Positions 32,961 through 43,310 of a stretch of 60,992 nt of DNA are shown here, one piece after another. The position numbers were made by a program, and so were the translations under genes. The notes beneath the pieces were generated by a model that saw only the letters and a list, made by a program, of their open reading frames with translations, did no database searches and was not told the origin of the DNA. The stretch comes from a virus. Within the stretch, counting starts at the first letter, position 1. Each line of letters opens with the position of its first letter. Location of the stretch: positions 1-60,992 of the IMG/VR virus record IMGVR_UViG_3300030202_000714; one strand, given 5' to 3'.

Positions 32961-34433
32961 ATGCCTTTTATTAATCCTGCTCAAGGTGCTGAATTACAGC
33001 ACTTGACACCTCGCCCAACTCAATCGTTGTGGGGAGATAATTATTTGAGCTTCGATTCTGCATCTGGCGGTGGAACATTCGCACAGCAGTTTTTACCAGA
33101 AATTTATGAAAAGGAAGTAGAAAGATACGGAAAAAGAACTGTATCTGGTTTCCTTAAAATGGTAGGAGCTGAAATGCCTCTTGCTTCTGATCAAGTTATT
33201 TGGTCTGAACAAGGAAGATTACACATCGCTTATGATTCATTAGAATCTGGAGCTAACTCTGTACAAGTTGCAGTAGCTGCTGATAATACAATTACATTAC
33301 CTGCTGCTCACTTAGTACAACAATTTGATACAGTTATCATAGTAAACAATGAGTCTGCTAGATTAGGTAACACAATAAAATGTAGAGTATCTGCTATTAC
33401 AAATACAGGAGCTACATGTCTACCTTACTCAACTAATGACTTAGCTGACGGAGCTTTGTTTGCTAATGGTGATGATATTAAAGTATTCGTTTATGGTAAT
33501 GAATATCCAAAAGGTTCTTCAGGAATCGTTGGTAGTATAGATGCTGGGTTTACTCAGTTCTCTAACAGACCTATCATTTTGAGAGACAGATACCAAGTTA
33601 ATGGTTCTGACACTGCTCAAATCGGTTGGGTTGAGGTTACTACTGAAAACGGTGCTTCTGGTTACCTTTGGTATATGAAATCTGAACACGAAGCTAGATT
33701 AAGATTTGAAGACTACCTAGAAATGTCTATGTTAGAAGCTGAACAAGTAGCTTCTGGTTCTGCAATTTCTGGTGTTCAAGGTACTGAAGGTCTTTTCGCG
33801 GCTGTTGAATCAAGAGGTTTAGTATTTACTGGAACTGATTTTGACGTACAAACTGGATATAACTCTGCTGGAGTTGCTACAGCTTATGTCGTTAATGCTG
33901 GTTTAAGTGAGTTTGATACTATTCTTAATGAATTAGACAAGCAAGGTGCTATTGAAGAGAACATGATGTTCTTAGATAGAAACACTTCTTTAGAAATTGA
34001 TAACATGTTAGCGTCTGTAAATTCACACGTTGCTGGTGGTGCTTCTTATGGAGTATTCAACAACGCAGAAGATATGGCGTTAAATTTAGGTTTCTCTGGT
34101 TTCAGAAGAGGTTCTTATGACTTCTACAAATCTGACTGGAAATACTTAAATGATTCAACTACTAGAGGAAACTTGACTGATATTCAAGGTCTTTTAGTAC
34201 CAGCTGGTACATCTACTGTGTATGATCAATCTATGGGTAAAAATATCTCTAGACCATTCTTACATATTAGATATAGATCTTCTGAAGCTGATGATAGAAA
34301 AATGAAATCATGGATCACTGGATCTGTTGGTGGAAACTATACTTCTGACGCTGATGAGATGGTAGTTAACTTCTTATCTGAAAGATGTTTATGCGTTCAA
34401 GCAGCAAACAACTTCGTATTATTTAAGAGCTAA
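32961..34433 (+). CDS. Major capsid protein
   Basis: 490 residues, following portal and scaffold genes and followed by a strong terminator, as usual for the most abundant virion protein. The N-terminus (FINPAQGAELQHLTPRPTQS) leads to a helical segment (FAQQFLPEIYEKEVERYGKR) like the spine region of HK97-fold capsids, then beta-rich domains. The length equals that typical of crAss-like phage capsid proteins. Codon usage looks more even, with fewer rare codons than its neighbours, consistent with high expression. Confidence 0.85.
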   Translation: MPFINPAQGAELQHLTPRPTQSLWGDNYLSFDSASGGGTFAQQFLPEIYEKEVERYGKRTVSGFLKMVGAEMPLASDQVIWSEQGRLHIAYDSLESGANSVQVAVAADNTITLPAAHLVQQFDTVIIVNNESARLGNTIKCRVSAITNTGATCLPYSTNDLADGALFANGDDIKVFVYGNEYPKGSSGIVGSIDAGFTQFSNRPIILRDRYQVNGSDTAQIGWVEVTTENGASGYLWYMKSEHEARLRFEDYLEMSMLEAEQVASGSAISGVQGTEGLFAAVESRGLVFTGTDFDVQTGYNSAGVATAYVVNAGLSEFDTILNELDKQGAIEENMMFLDRNTSLEIDNMLASVNSHVAGGASYGVFNNAEDMALNLGFSGFRRGSYDFYKSDWKYLNDSTTRGNLTDIQGLLVPAGTSTVYDQSMGKNISRPFLHIRYRSSEADDRKMKSWITGSVGGNYTSDADEMVVNFLSERCLCVQAANNFVLFKS

Positions 34434-34456
34434 TTGCTAACAATTATTTATAAAGT

Positions 34457-34497
34457 TGAGAGGGCGGTATACGTATCGCCCCTCCTCTTTATTTTTT
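34457..34497 (+). terminator. Strong rho-independent terminator after the capsid gene
   Basis: Stem GGGCGGTA (34462-34469) / TATCGCCC (34474-34481) with a TACG loop. The stem is extended outward by GAG/CTC around a bulge and followed by a T-rich tract (CTTTATTTTTT). It marks the end of the high-abundance capsid transcript. Confidence 0.85.
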
Positions 34498-34522
34498 ACA
34501 AACTTTTTAATTATATTATATC

Positions 34523-35254
34523 ATGGAAAAATACAAAGATAAATTGTATGAACTGACAGGTAGACATCAACCAATATTGAATAAAATACCATCAAGACAT
34601 ACTAGAAAAAATCCTTTAATGTGGTTTGACGAAGAAAAAGGTTACAATAGAGAATTAAGATATGCTACAAACCAAAAGTCACCATTCGTTGATGAACAAG
34701 TAGGTCCTGCAACTTTAGGACATATTGCTTTTAGAAACGGTAAACTTCACGTAGAAGGTAAACAACAAAACTTAATAAAGTTCTTAGAAAAACACCCACT
34801 AAATGGTAAGTTATTTAGAGAACATAATAAAGTTGAAATAGCAGAAGACGAATTAGATTACTTAGAATTTAAAGTAGAATCTATGAAATATGCTAAAGAA
34901 ATGGAAATAGATCAAGCTGAAGCTATTTTAAGAGTTGAAATAGGTAGTGAAGTTAGTAAGATGACTACTAAAGAAATTAGAAGAGATCTTATTGTAATGG
35001 CTGAAAGAAATCCTAAACTATTTTTAAGCTTAGTTCAAGACGATAACATTATGTTGAGAAACATAGGTATTAAAGCTACTGAAGCTGGTATATTAGAACT
35101 TACGCAAGATCAAAGAACATTTAAATGGAAATCAAATGGTAGAAAACTATTTGAAGTACCTCACGAGGAGCATCCTTATTCAGCGCTAGCCGCTTGGTTT
35201 AAAACTGATGAAGGTATGGCTGCTTTTAAAACAATTGAAAAAAGATTAAATTAA
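34523..35254 (+). CDS. Capsid-associated protein, 243 residues
   Basis: Charged helical protein: FRNGKLHVEGKQQNLIKFLE, DYLEFKVESMKYAKEMEIDQ, AEAILRVEIGSEVSKMTTKE, then a C-terminal domain that looks like a WYL-style or small winged fold (DQRTFKWKSNGRKLFEVP ... HPYSALAAWF). No family is recognised with confidence. It is the first gene after the capsid terminator, preceded by a TTAATTATATTATAT leader that may hold its own promoter. Possibly an auxiliary head or packaging protein. Confidence 0.6.
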   Translation: MEKYKDKLYELTGRHQPILNKIPSRHTRKNPLMWFDEEKGYNRELRYATNQKSPFVDEQVGPATLGHIAFRNGKLHVEGKQQNLIKFLEKHPLNGKLFREHNKVEIAEDELDYLEFKVESMKYAKEMEIDQAEAILRVEIGSEVSKMTTKEIRRDLIVMAERNPKLFLSLVQDDNIMLRNIGIKATEAGILELTQDQRTFKWKSNGRKLFEVPHEEHPYSALAAWFKTDEGMAAFKTIEKRLN

Positions 35255-35269
35255 TAATCACTTTATAGA

Positions 35270-35294
35270 GTAGTCACTCTATACGGGTGACTAC
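35270..35294 (+). terminator. Hairpin between capsid-associated and ring genes
   Basis: GTAGTCACTC (35270-35279) pairs with GGGTGACTAC (35285-35294), a 10-bp stem with one G-U pair around the loop TATAC. The sequence after it is A-rich rather than T-rich, so it may be an mRNA processing or stability hairpin instead of a terminator. Confidence 0.4.
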
Positions 35295-35313
35295 TACTAT
35301 AAAAAACAAAAAT

Positions 35314-36051
35314 ATGGTCAATATAAATACAGTATATCAAAGAGTATTAACCATTGCTAATAAAGAGCAACGAGGATATATAACTCCACAAGAGTTTAAT
35401 ATACTTGCTAATCAAGCTCAGATGGATATATTTGAGCAATACTTTTATGATTTAAATCAATTTCATAGAGTACAAAGCATAAATGAAACGATATACGCAG
35501 ACACTGTAGATATTCTTCAAGAAAAAATAGATCACTTTGAAAAGTTTAGAGCTGCAGTAGATATGAGCAACGGAGGTGGTGTAGGTATACTACCTGATTA
35601 CTATCGTATGGGAGCTTTATATTATAAGAAAGCTGGTCAGTATTACGAAATAGAAAACGTTGAACAAAACGAACATCATACTTATTTAAGATCACCATTA
35701 ACAGCACCTACATTTACAAGACCTATATATGTTAGGTTTTCAAACGCTGGTGATAATCAAGAAAATAGAGAACAAAGAATACAAATCTTCCCAATAACAA
35801 TTACCTCAACTGTTTACTGCAATTACATTGCAAGACCTAGTACGGCTAGATGGGGTTATACTATTGTTAATGATAAGCCTTTATATAATCCAGCGGCTAC
35901 ATATACAACACACTTTGAATTACATGAATCAGAAGAAACTGATTTAGTGTTTAAAATATGTGCTTTAGCTGGTATTGTTATAAAAGACGCTGCGTTTTAT
36001 CAACAAGCTGCTCAAGAAGAAATAAACCAAATACAACAAGAAAAACAATAA
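35314..36051 (+). CDS. Ring / head-tail connector protein, 245 residues
   Basis: The start (NINTVYQRVLTIANKEQRGY followed by ITPQEFNILANQAQMDIFEQ) is a recognisable opening of connector or tail-ring proteins in crAss-like and other marine phages (from memory). Mixed alpha/beta protein ending in a Gln-rich helix. ATG at 35314 is used because the upstream GTG-led codons run into the hairpin. It probably joins portal and tail. Confidence 0.7.
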   Translation: MVNINTVYQRVLTIANKEQRGYITPQEFNILANQAQMDIFEQYFYDLNQFHRVQSINETIYADTVDILQEKIDHFEKFRAAVDMSNGGGVGILPDYYRMGALYYKKAGQYYEIENVEQNEHHTYLRSPLTAPTFTRPIYVRFSNAGDNQENREQRIQIFPITITSTVYCNYIARPSTARWGYTIVNDKPLYNPAATYTTHFELHESEETDLVFKICALAGIVIKDAAFYQQAAQEEINQIQQEKQ

Positions 36052-36054
36052 GCC

Positions 36055-37146
36055 ATGCCATTATTTAACATAACACAACAACAATATTACGATAATAGTC
36101 AGATTTTAGTTAGTAATGGTAACGCAGCACTACCTCCTTTAACATTTGATCCACTACCTACTGTAGAAGCTCAAATAGCTGTGTTTGTTGGTGGTAATGA
36201 AATAGCTGCAAATTTATTTGCTTATAATGCTTCTAACGGTGTTATAACAATGAACCCTGCCTTAGCTAATGGTACTCAAGTTACCGTTAGACAAGTAGCT
36301 GATCAAAATGAACAACTTGGTAATTATCAATATATAGGTATAGATGATATAATAGCTAACTTTCAAGTTAATTACGTTGGTGAGGGTAAAATTATAAGAA
36401 AAGTAAAAATACCTGAAATATCTTTTCATGTACAAAGAGCTATTGCTGAGTTAAGTTATGATACATTAAGATCAGAAAAATCTCAAGAGATAGAAATACC
36501 ACCATCATTAACAATGAGATTACCTCATGACTACGTTAATTATGTTAAGTTAAGTTGGAAAGATAACGCTGGTATTGAAAGAGTTTTATACCCTGCTAGA
36601 AACACTAGTAATCCTTTAGCAATATTACAAGATGGTGATTATGATTATACTTTTAATGAGGACCAAACTTTATTAGAAGCTCTTGATTCTAACACGTGGA
36701 CTGATTTTAGAAACTCAGCTAGTACAGATAATACTGTTGAAAATGTAAGTGGTCCTGATGTTGATGCTACATTAGCAGAGGGTAGAAGATATGGTCTTCA
36801 ACCAGAGCATGCTCAATTTAATGGTTTGTATTTTATAGATAATTCTAGAGGTATGATATATTTTAGTTCTGGAGTAAGTGGTAAAACAGTAACTTTAAAA
36901 TACATAAGTGATAGTTTAGGTACTGAAGAAGAAATAAGGGTACATAAGTTTGCTGAAGAAGCAGTCTATAAATGGGTTGCACATGGTATATTGTCATCTA
37001 GAGTAAATACACCAGAATATATAATAGCTAGATTTAAAAAAGAAAGATTTGCTGCGGCAAGAAAAGCTAAGTTAAGATTATCAAATTTAAAAACAGAAGA
37101 GCTTAACTTAATAATGAAAAACAAATCAAAAATAATAAAACATTAG
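36055..37146 (+). CDS. Tail ring / tubular protein, 363 residues
   Basis: The N-terminal beta domain (FNITQQQYYDNSQILVSNG) is followed by VQRAIAELSYDTLRSEKSQE, then a sandwich-like part, and a helical basic C-terminus (EEAVYKWVAHGILSSRVN, FKKERFAAARKAKLRLSNL). This layout resembles tail-tubular A-type proteins of short-tailed phages. It lies 3 bp after the ring protein and 1 bp before the large tail protein. Structural role in the portal-tail connection is inferred. Confidence 0.65.
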   Translation: MPLFNITQQQYYDNSQILVSNGNAALPPLTFDPLPTVEAQIAVFVGGNEIAANLFAYNASNGVITMNPALANGTQVTVRQVADQNEQLGNYQYIGIDDIIANFQVNYVGEGKIIRKVKIPEISFHVQRAIAELSYDTLRSEKSQEIEIPPSLTMRLPHDYVNYVKLSWKDNAGIERVLYPARNTSNPLAILQDGDYDYTFNEDQTLLEALDSNTWTDFRNSASTDNTVENVSGPDVDATLAEGRRYGLQPEHAQFNGLYFIDNSRGMIYFSSGVSGKTVTLKYISDSLGTEEEIRVHKFAEEAVYKWVAHGILSSRVNTPEYIIARFKKERFAAARKAKLRLSNLKTEELNLIMKNKSKIIKH

Positions 37147-37147
37147 T

Positions 37148-40100
37148 ATGCCAGAATTAAAGAGACAATTTGGTGGAGGTGGTATGAATAAGGACCTCGA
37201 CGAAAGAATAGTTCCTAATGGTAAATATAGAGACGCGTTAAACATACAAGTGTCTAGTTCTGAAGCTAGTGATGTTGGTGCTGTGCAAAATATATTAGGT
37301 AATAGAAGACCGTATGGTAATGCTTTATCTAATCTAGGTAGTAATCCTATGTGTATTGGTGTTTACTCAAATACTAAAACAGAGATGATATACTGGTTTG
37401 TTGCGAGTGACACTAAGTCTTTAATACTAGAGTATGATCAAACATTAAATGTTGTTTCACCTATATTAGTAGATACGACTGGTGTTTTAGGTTTTAATGA
37501 AGCATTTTTAATAACTGGTATAAATATAATTGATGATCTATTATTTTGGACAGATGATCAAACTGAGCCAAAGAAAATAAATATAAAAACTTGGAAAGCT
37601 TATAATAGCTCTAATAGTAATTATACACACACACAAATAAGTAGTGCTAACTTTACAGAAGACCACATAACAGTAATAAAGAAAGCTCCAATCAAACCAC
37701 CAACTATAGCAATGTCAGCATCTAAAAGAACTGGTATTGTTGAAACTACATTATTACAAAAAAGATTTACAGAAACAACAGATCCTTTTGATGCTATAAG
37801 TACTGGTAATTACGGTGCTGTTACGTTTTCAACAACACCAAATTTTGAAGTTGGAGATAAATTAAGGGTAACATTACTTAGCGGTGCTGCAGATGAAGAG
37901 ATTATACTTAGTGTAACAGCTGTAGCAGGTGCCTCGTTTACAGTTAATGTAGATGTTATCTCAGAAAACATAGAAGAAGGTTTACAAGATTGGAAAGTTG
38001 AGTTAATAGAAGAAAAACCTATGTTTGAGTTTAAATTTCCTAGGTTTTCATATAGATATAAATTTGATGACAACGAATATTCAGCTATAGGACCTTATAG
38101 TAAAGTAGCATTTTTACCATCTGATTTTGATTATGCTCCTAAAAAAGGTTATAATAAAGGTATGGTTAACAATGTTAGATCTTTAAAAATAGGTGGTTTT
38201 ACAGAAGGAGCACCTCATGGTGTTAAAGAGATAGACATATTATATAAAGATACAGCTAGCAACAATATATACACAGTACAAAGTATAAAAACAACAGATG
38301 AAGAATATACAGCTGGTACCAATGGTGAAGTTGAAATAACTTCAGATGTTATATATAAAGTTTTACCTTCAATTCAAGCATTGAGACCATGGGATAATGT
38401 TCCTAGAAAAGCTAAAGCTCAAGCTATGTCAGCTAATAGGATTATGTATGGTAACTACTTAGAAAACTTTGATATGAAAGATTCTAGTGGTGATGATATA
38501 AGCGTTAGGTTTGATGTATCTATAGTTCAAAACCCCTCAGTATCAACTTTAGAAAAAGAACCATACCCATCTATCAAATCGCTTAGAACATATCAAGTTG
38601 GTGTTGTTTATAGAGACAAATATGGTAGAGAAACACCAGTGTTTACTGATACATCTGGTTCTTTTACATTAGATAAATTATCCGCTATAAACTACAATGT
38701 TTTAAAAGTAAAAATAACTAGTCCAATACCACATTGGGCTGAGTCATATAAATACTTTGTAAAAGAATCTTCAGACGAATATTATAATTTAGCTATGGAT
38801 AGACATTATCCAGCTGAAGATGGTAATGTTTGGATAGCTTTCCCTTCATCAGAAAGAAATAAAGTATCAGAAGAAACATTTTTAGTTTTAAAGAAAAGAC
38901 ATAATGATGATACGTTTGTTGAAGATGAAGCTAAATATAAAATAATAGCTATTGAAAACGAAGCTCCTGATTTTTTAAAAATAGAAAGAGTTACACAAGG
39001 TGTTTTAAATTCTACTAACTCTGGACAACAAAATGAAAACATATTTTTATCCACTGGTTTTCCTGAGCCAGATAGAACTTACATGCACATATTAAAAAGT
39101 AAGTGGAAGAAAGTTTTTGGAGGTGGTGAAAATGATTTTAATGAAAACACACCACCTGTTCATCATAAATCTGACTTAATAGTTAGAGTGTTATCAGCTG
39201 GTAATAAAACAAAATGGTATGATATTGCTAATTTAAAACTTGTTGAAGCAGGTAGCAATGATTATTATGAAGTCGAGTTAGAAGATAAATTAACAGAAGA
39301 TGATGTTTCTTTTATAGGTGCTTATAGCGCTAGTGATAATAGTTTATCTTTAGAGATTGCTCAAAAAAATATTAAAACACAACCTGAATTTGGTGGTAGA
39401 TTTTTTGCTAAAATAGAAAGAGATGGTGTTTTAGAATCAGCTATTTTAAATAATGAAAACACAGATGATTATAGTGTTATAGCTAACACACATATATACG
39501 CTAACAGTTTTGCACCTGATAAATCACAAGATTATTGGAGAAATGCTCAAAAAGGTGTTTATCCAGGTGGAGCAGGAAGAAATGATACATATCACGGTGA
39601 ATGGTTTTTATGTAGAAATATATATAGACATTATAAAGATGCTGGTGGTACTTTAGTTACTAACGGTAATAAATACAGAGGTGGTTTAGGTGGTGTTACA
39701 AGTCACAGCAATGCTCATGATGTTAGAGGTTTTGGAGCTCAATCTGGTAATGACTTTATTGAAATAGCTTATCACTGGTGGTATGATCAGGATAGAGAAG
39801 CTTGGCAAGGTGCTTGGAATAACTTTGAGTACCAACATAGACCTGCTTATAAAAATCTAGTAACCTCAATGCAAACAACAAACATGAAGTTTAGGTTTAC
39901 TGATGACCCTGATCAAACTGTTTATCAAATAAAAGGATATAGAAGAAGTAATATAGGTGCTTTTAAAGATGGTGCTATAGGTAGATGGGGTAGTATGAGA
40001 ATTATTAAATGGACTTTAAAACTAGATAAGCAAATACAATGGGCGCCAGAAGATAATGGACACACATCAAAAGCGTCGGCTACTCAAATAGAGTTTTTAG

Positions 40101-41422
40101 ATATATATGCTGGTGGTGACGAAAAAGGTTTTACAAGTGATAATCCAGCTATATTTGAAACAGAACCAAAAGATATAACAGATCTAAATCTATATTTTGA
40201 GACGGATCAAGCTTATAATAAATCAGTACATGGTAACGAGCAAACTTTAGATTATTCAAACTGTTGGAGTTTTGCTAACGGTGTAGAGTCTGATAGAATT
40301 AGAGATGATTTTAATGCTTTTAAATTAAACAAAGGCGTGAAAGCTAGTACTATATTAGAAACACCTTATGCTGAAGAAAGAAAATCAAACTTTGTTATAT
40401 TCTCTGGGCTTTATAATTCTATAAGTGGAACAAACAATACTAATCAATTTATACAAGCTGATAAAATAACAAAACAAATAAACCCTGTTTATGGATCAAT
40501 ACAATTAATGAGACATAGACATGGTGGTCTAGATGTTTTATGTGAAGATAAATGTTTTAAAATACCTACAAACAAAGATATATTATTTACAGCTGAAGGT
40601 AGCAAACAAGTAACAGTATCTTCAGATGTACTAGGAACAGTAAATCCTTACACTGGTGAGTTTGGTATTAGTAAAAATCCTGAGTCTTACACTCAATATG
40701 GTTACAGAGCGTACTTTTCAGATAAAGCCAGAGGAGTGATTCTAAGACTCTCTGCTGATGGTCTTGAGCCTATATCACGTTATGGTATGGAAGATTACTT
40801 TAAGGACAACCTAGAAGTGTCTACGACGGTTATAGGTAGTTATGATACTAATAAGAAAGAATATAATATAACTTTAAACCATAATACAATATCTTTTAAA
40901 GAAGATACTAATGCTTGGACAAGTAGAAAAAGTTTTTTACAAGAAGATGGTGTGAGTTTAAATAATAAATACTACACATTTAAACACGGTGATCTTTGGG
41001 TTCACGATAATGAAGTTAGAAATGAATTTTATGGTAATCCATATGACTCAAGTATTAAATTTATATTTAACGATGCTCCTGGTTCTGTCAAACAATTTAA
41101 AACTCTAAACTACGAAGGCTCACAAGCTAGAATATTCCAAGATAATAGTGGTAATGCTGACACAGATAATAACTTCTTTAACAAAAATAATACCGCTGGT
41201 TGGTGGAGTAATTCTATAGAGTCTGATAAACAAAGTGGTAATGTATTAAAGTTTGTAGAAAAAGAGGGTAAATGGTTTAACTATATACAAGGTACACAAA
41301 CAACATTGTCTAATTTAGATACAAGTGAGTTTAGTGTTCAAGGTTTAGGTAGTGGATCTGTATCCGCAAGTAGCGATTACTCATATAAAGTAACAATAAC
41401 AGTAAACGAAAATAACGACTAA
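37148..41422 (+). CDS. Large tail nozzle (muzzle-like) protein, 1424 residues
   Basis: The N-terminus KRQFGGGGMNKDLDERIVPN followed by GKYRDALNIQVSSSE is characteristic of a family of large tail proteins in short-tailed marine and crAss-like phages. It is otherwise beta-rich, with propeller-like segments (SNLGSNPMCIGVYSNTKTEM, FFSDKARGVILRLSADGLEP-type runs) and low-complexity tails. Size and position match the muzzle/nozzle protein of crAss-like tails, which closes the DNA channel. It overlaps the next gene by 1 bp. Confidence 0.7.
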   Translation: MPELKRQFGGGGMNKDLDERIVPNGKYRDALNIQVSSSEASDVGAVQNILGNRRPYGNALSNLGSNPMCIGVYSNTKTEMIYWFVASDTKSLILEYDQTLNVVSPILVDTTGVLGFNEAFLITGINIIDDLLFWTDDQTEPKKINIKTWKAYNSSNSNYTHTQISSANFTEDHITVIKKAPIKPPTIAMSASKRTGIVETTLLQKRFTETTDPFDAISTGNYGAVTFSTTPNFEVGDKLRVTLLSGAADEEIILSVTAVAGASFTVNVDVISENIEEGLQDWKVELIEEKPMFEFKFPRFSYRYKFDDNEYSAIGPYSKVAFLPSDFDYAPKKGYNKGMVNNVRSLKIGGFTEGAPHGVKEIDILYKDTASNNIYTVQSIKTTDEEYTAGTNGEVEITSDVIYKVLPSIQALRPWDNVPRKAKAQAMSANRIMYGNYLENFDMKDSSGDDISVRFDVSIVQNPSVSTLEKEPYPSIKSLRTYQVGVVYRDKYGRETPVFTDTSGSFTLDKLSAINYNVLKVKITSPIPHWAESYKYFVKESSDEYYNLAMDRHYPAEDGNVWIAFPSSERNKVSEETFLVLKKRHNDDTFVEDEAKYKIIAIENEAPDFLKIERVTQGVLNSTNSGQQNENIFLSTGFPEPDRTYMHILKSKWKKVFGGGENDFNENTPPVHHKSDLIVRVLSAGNKTKWYDIANLKLVEAGSNDYYEVELEDKLTEDDVSFIGAYSASDNSLSLEIAQKNIKTQPEFGGRFFAKIERDGVLESAILNNENTDDYSVIANTHIYANSFAPDKSQDYWRNAQKGVYPGGAGRNDTYHGEWFLCRNIYRHYKDAGGTLVTNGNKYRGGLGGVTSHSNAHDVRGFGAQSGNDFIEIAYHWWYDQDREAWQGAWNNFEYQHRPAYKNLVTSMQTTNMKFRFTDDPDQTVYQIKGYRRSNIGAFKDGAIGRWGSMRIIKWTLKLDKQIQWAPEDNGHTSKASATQIEFLDIYAGGDEKGFTSDNPAIFETEPKDITDLNLYFETDQAYNKSVHGNEQTLDYSNCWSFANGVESDRIRDDFNAFKLNKGVKASTILETPYAEERKSNFVIFSGLYNSISGTNNTNQFIQADKITKQINPVYGSIQLMRHRHGGLDVLCEDKCFKIPTNKDILFTAEGSKQVTVSSDVLGTVNPYTGEFGISKNPESYTQYGYRAYFSDKARGVILRLSADGLEPISRYGMEDYFKDNLEVSTTVIGSYDTNKKEYNITLNHNTISFKEDTNAWTSRKSFLQEDGVSLNNKYYTFKHGDLWVHDNEVRNEFYGNPYDSSIKFIFNDAPGSVKQFKTLNYEGSQARIFQDNSGNADTDNNFFNKNNTAGWWSNSIESDKQSGNVLKFVEKEGKWFNYIQGTQTTLSNLDTSEFSVQGLGSGSVSASSDYSYKVTITVNENND

Positions 41423-43299
41423 TGGCATTAACTAACTGTACAATAAATTCCACATCTGTTGAGGTTACACCATCACAAGCTTTAGGATCTGGTGTTGCTA
41501 ACCAAGTGTTAACAATAACACCTAATACTGGTTATAGAGTTGCTGCTGCTGATTTTGCTCAAAATACAGATTTATCAGCTGTTCCATTTGTTAATCAAAT
41601 TAACAACATAACATTAACAAATAGTGGTACGGCTTATGCTGAAAGTAATAAAGTTATTGTAACAATAGATCTTAAAGATACATTTAACCCAGGAACTAAC
41701 AATCATACTTTTACTATAGATATTGATGGTGCTGCTGTGTTAGAAAAAAATATACCTAAAACTTTATCAGGTGTTTTTAATGTAACTGTAAACAACGCTA
41801 CAACCGCAGCCTCAAATCAAGCTTATTCAGCTACAGCTACAAGTGGTACTACAGTAGATTTATTTACTAGAACTGTAACAGCTACTAGTGGTAATTACTT
41901 TGAAGTAGCACCAACAATTGAAGTTGCAACAGGAAACGTTGATAACTATGTAATAACAGCTACGCCTAACGGCACTGGTACTAATCACACTGCTACAACT
42001 TTTAATGTTGATGGTATAATACCTTTGATAACAGATACTTCTGATGTTATAAATATAGATGCAAGAGCTGTAACTATACCAGTTGCTTTAAATAGAATTA
42101 ATAGCTATAGCATGGATACTTCAGACGCTCCATATGTTTTAACTAAAAGAGGTTTAACTGTATACGGTGATGTAGGTGCTAAATTTGAAGTTAATATAAC
42201 TAGAACAGGTGATAGTCATACTTATGATTTTTCAGCGGGTAATTTTACTAGCTCTAATACTAACTCTGGTACTTTAACAATAGGTAGTAACGGACAACAT
42301 GCTCAGTTAATAACTTTACCTTTAGTTGTAGCTGACGTAACTTATACAATAACTATAAGTGAAAAACCTCCAACAGCTGATAACATATCACAAACAAATC
42401 CTTTTACTATAAACAGAAGAGGATTTAAAACTGTTACAGCTAGCGCTTCATCAACTAGTAGAGGAACATTAAGTTCTGTAGCTTCCACATATACTAATTA
42501 TGCTGGCACAACTATAAACCATAGCGCAGGAGCTAATGCGATAAATGGACAAAGTGGTACTGAAATTGAAAGTAATAACGGTGCTGAGTTTAATTTTGTT
42601 ACTGTTATACAAGATGATCAAGCTTTTACTTTTAGTGGGACTAATGCTCTTTCAAGTAGTATGACGTTAACATCAAGTCACTATGGTATAACCGGTAATG
42701 CTAACATAGTTGCTGGAACAATTACAGCTGTAAGATCTGCTGACAATAGTGGAAATGCTAATAGAAAACTAACAATAACTGGAACAGACTGGTATAATTG
42801 GCAACATGGAACAAGTAATACTGTTATAAACTTTAACATTGATCAATTTTGTGACGCAGGTGGTAGTAATCCAGGTGGTAGTAATGTACTTACTATAGGA
42901 AATACACAATTCCAAGATGTTACAGGTGGTAATAGCACAATATTATACCCTAGTGGTTATATACAAGGTGTCACTGGTAGAACATCTGGATCATCAACTA
43001 TAACATATACTTTAGCTGGTGTTCAGTTATCTAGTAATGATTTTCCTTCTTATGTAGATACAAGCGGTGATGTAACAATTACAGCGGGTAACTATGGCGC
43101 TACTACAACTAAATTTAATAGCGCTAACTACGCTACTTCATTAACTAGTTTTAACGTTGCTAATCAAGGTACAAGCTCAAGGGTTTTAACTATGGATATA
43201 ACTGTAACAATAACTAGCTTTAGTCCGAATGTAGCGGCTAACGATGTACACAACTTAAAAGTTATGATTGCTTTCGCTAACGACGGTGCTAACCCATAA
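41422..43299 (+). CDS. Ig-repeat-like structural protein, 625 residues
   Basis: Thr/Asn/Ser-rich, with repeating beta domains of ~90-100 residues (NQVLTITPNTGYRVAAADFA, NVTVNNATTAASNQAYSAT, GLTVYGDVGAKFEVNITRTG, RGFKTVTASASSTSRGTLSS). No catalytic motif. Probably a surface decoration or short fibre attached to the tail nozzle, whose gene overlaps by 1 bp. The family is not named with confidence. Confidence 0.6.
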   Translation: MALTNCTINSTSVEVTPSQALGSGVANQVLTITPNTGYRVAAADFAQNTDLSAVPFVNQINNITLTNSGTAYAESNKVIVTIDLKDTFNPGTNNHTFTIDIDGAAVLEKNIPKTLSGVFNVTVNNATTAASNQAYSATATSGTTVDLFTRTVTATSGNYFEVAPTIEVATGNVDNYVITATPNGTGTNHTATTFNVDGIIPLITDTSDVINIDARAVTIPVALNRINSYSMDTSDAPYVLTKRGLTVYGDVGAKFEVNITRTGDSHTYDFSAGNFTSSNTNSGTLTIGSNGQHAQLITLPLVVADVTYTITISEKPPTADNISQTNPFTINRRGFKTVTASASSTSRGTLSSVASTYTNYAGTTINHSAGANAINGQSGTEIESNNGAEFNFVTVIQDDQAFTFSGTNALSSSMTLTSSHYGITGNANIVAGTITAVRSADNSGNANRKLTITGTDWYNWQHGTSNTVINFNIDQFCDAGGSNPGGSNVLTIGNTQFQDVTGGNSTILYPSGYIQGVTGRTSGSSTITYTLAGVQLSSNDFPSYVDTSGDVTITAGNYGATTTKFNSANYATSLTSFNVANQGTSSRVLTMDITVTITSFSPNVAANDVHNLKVMIAFANDGANP

Positions 43300-43310
43300 A
43301 ATAAATAGAT

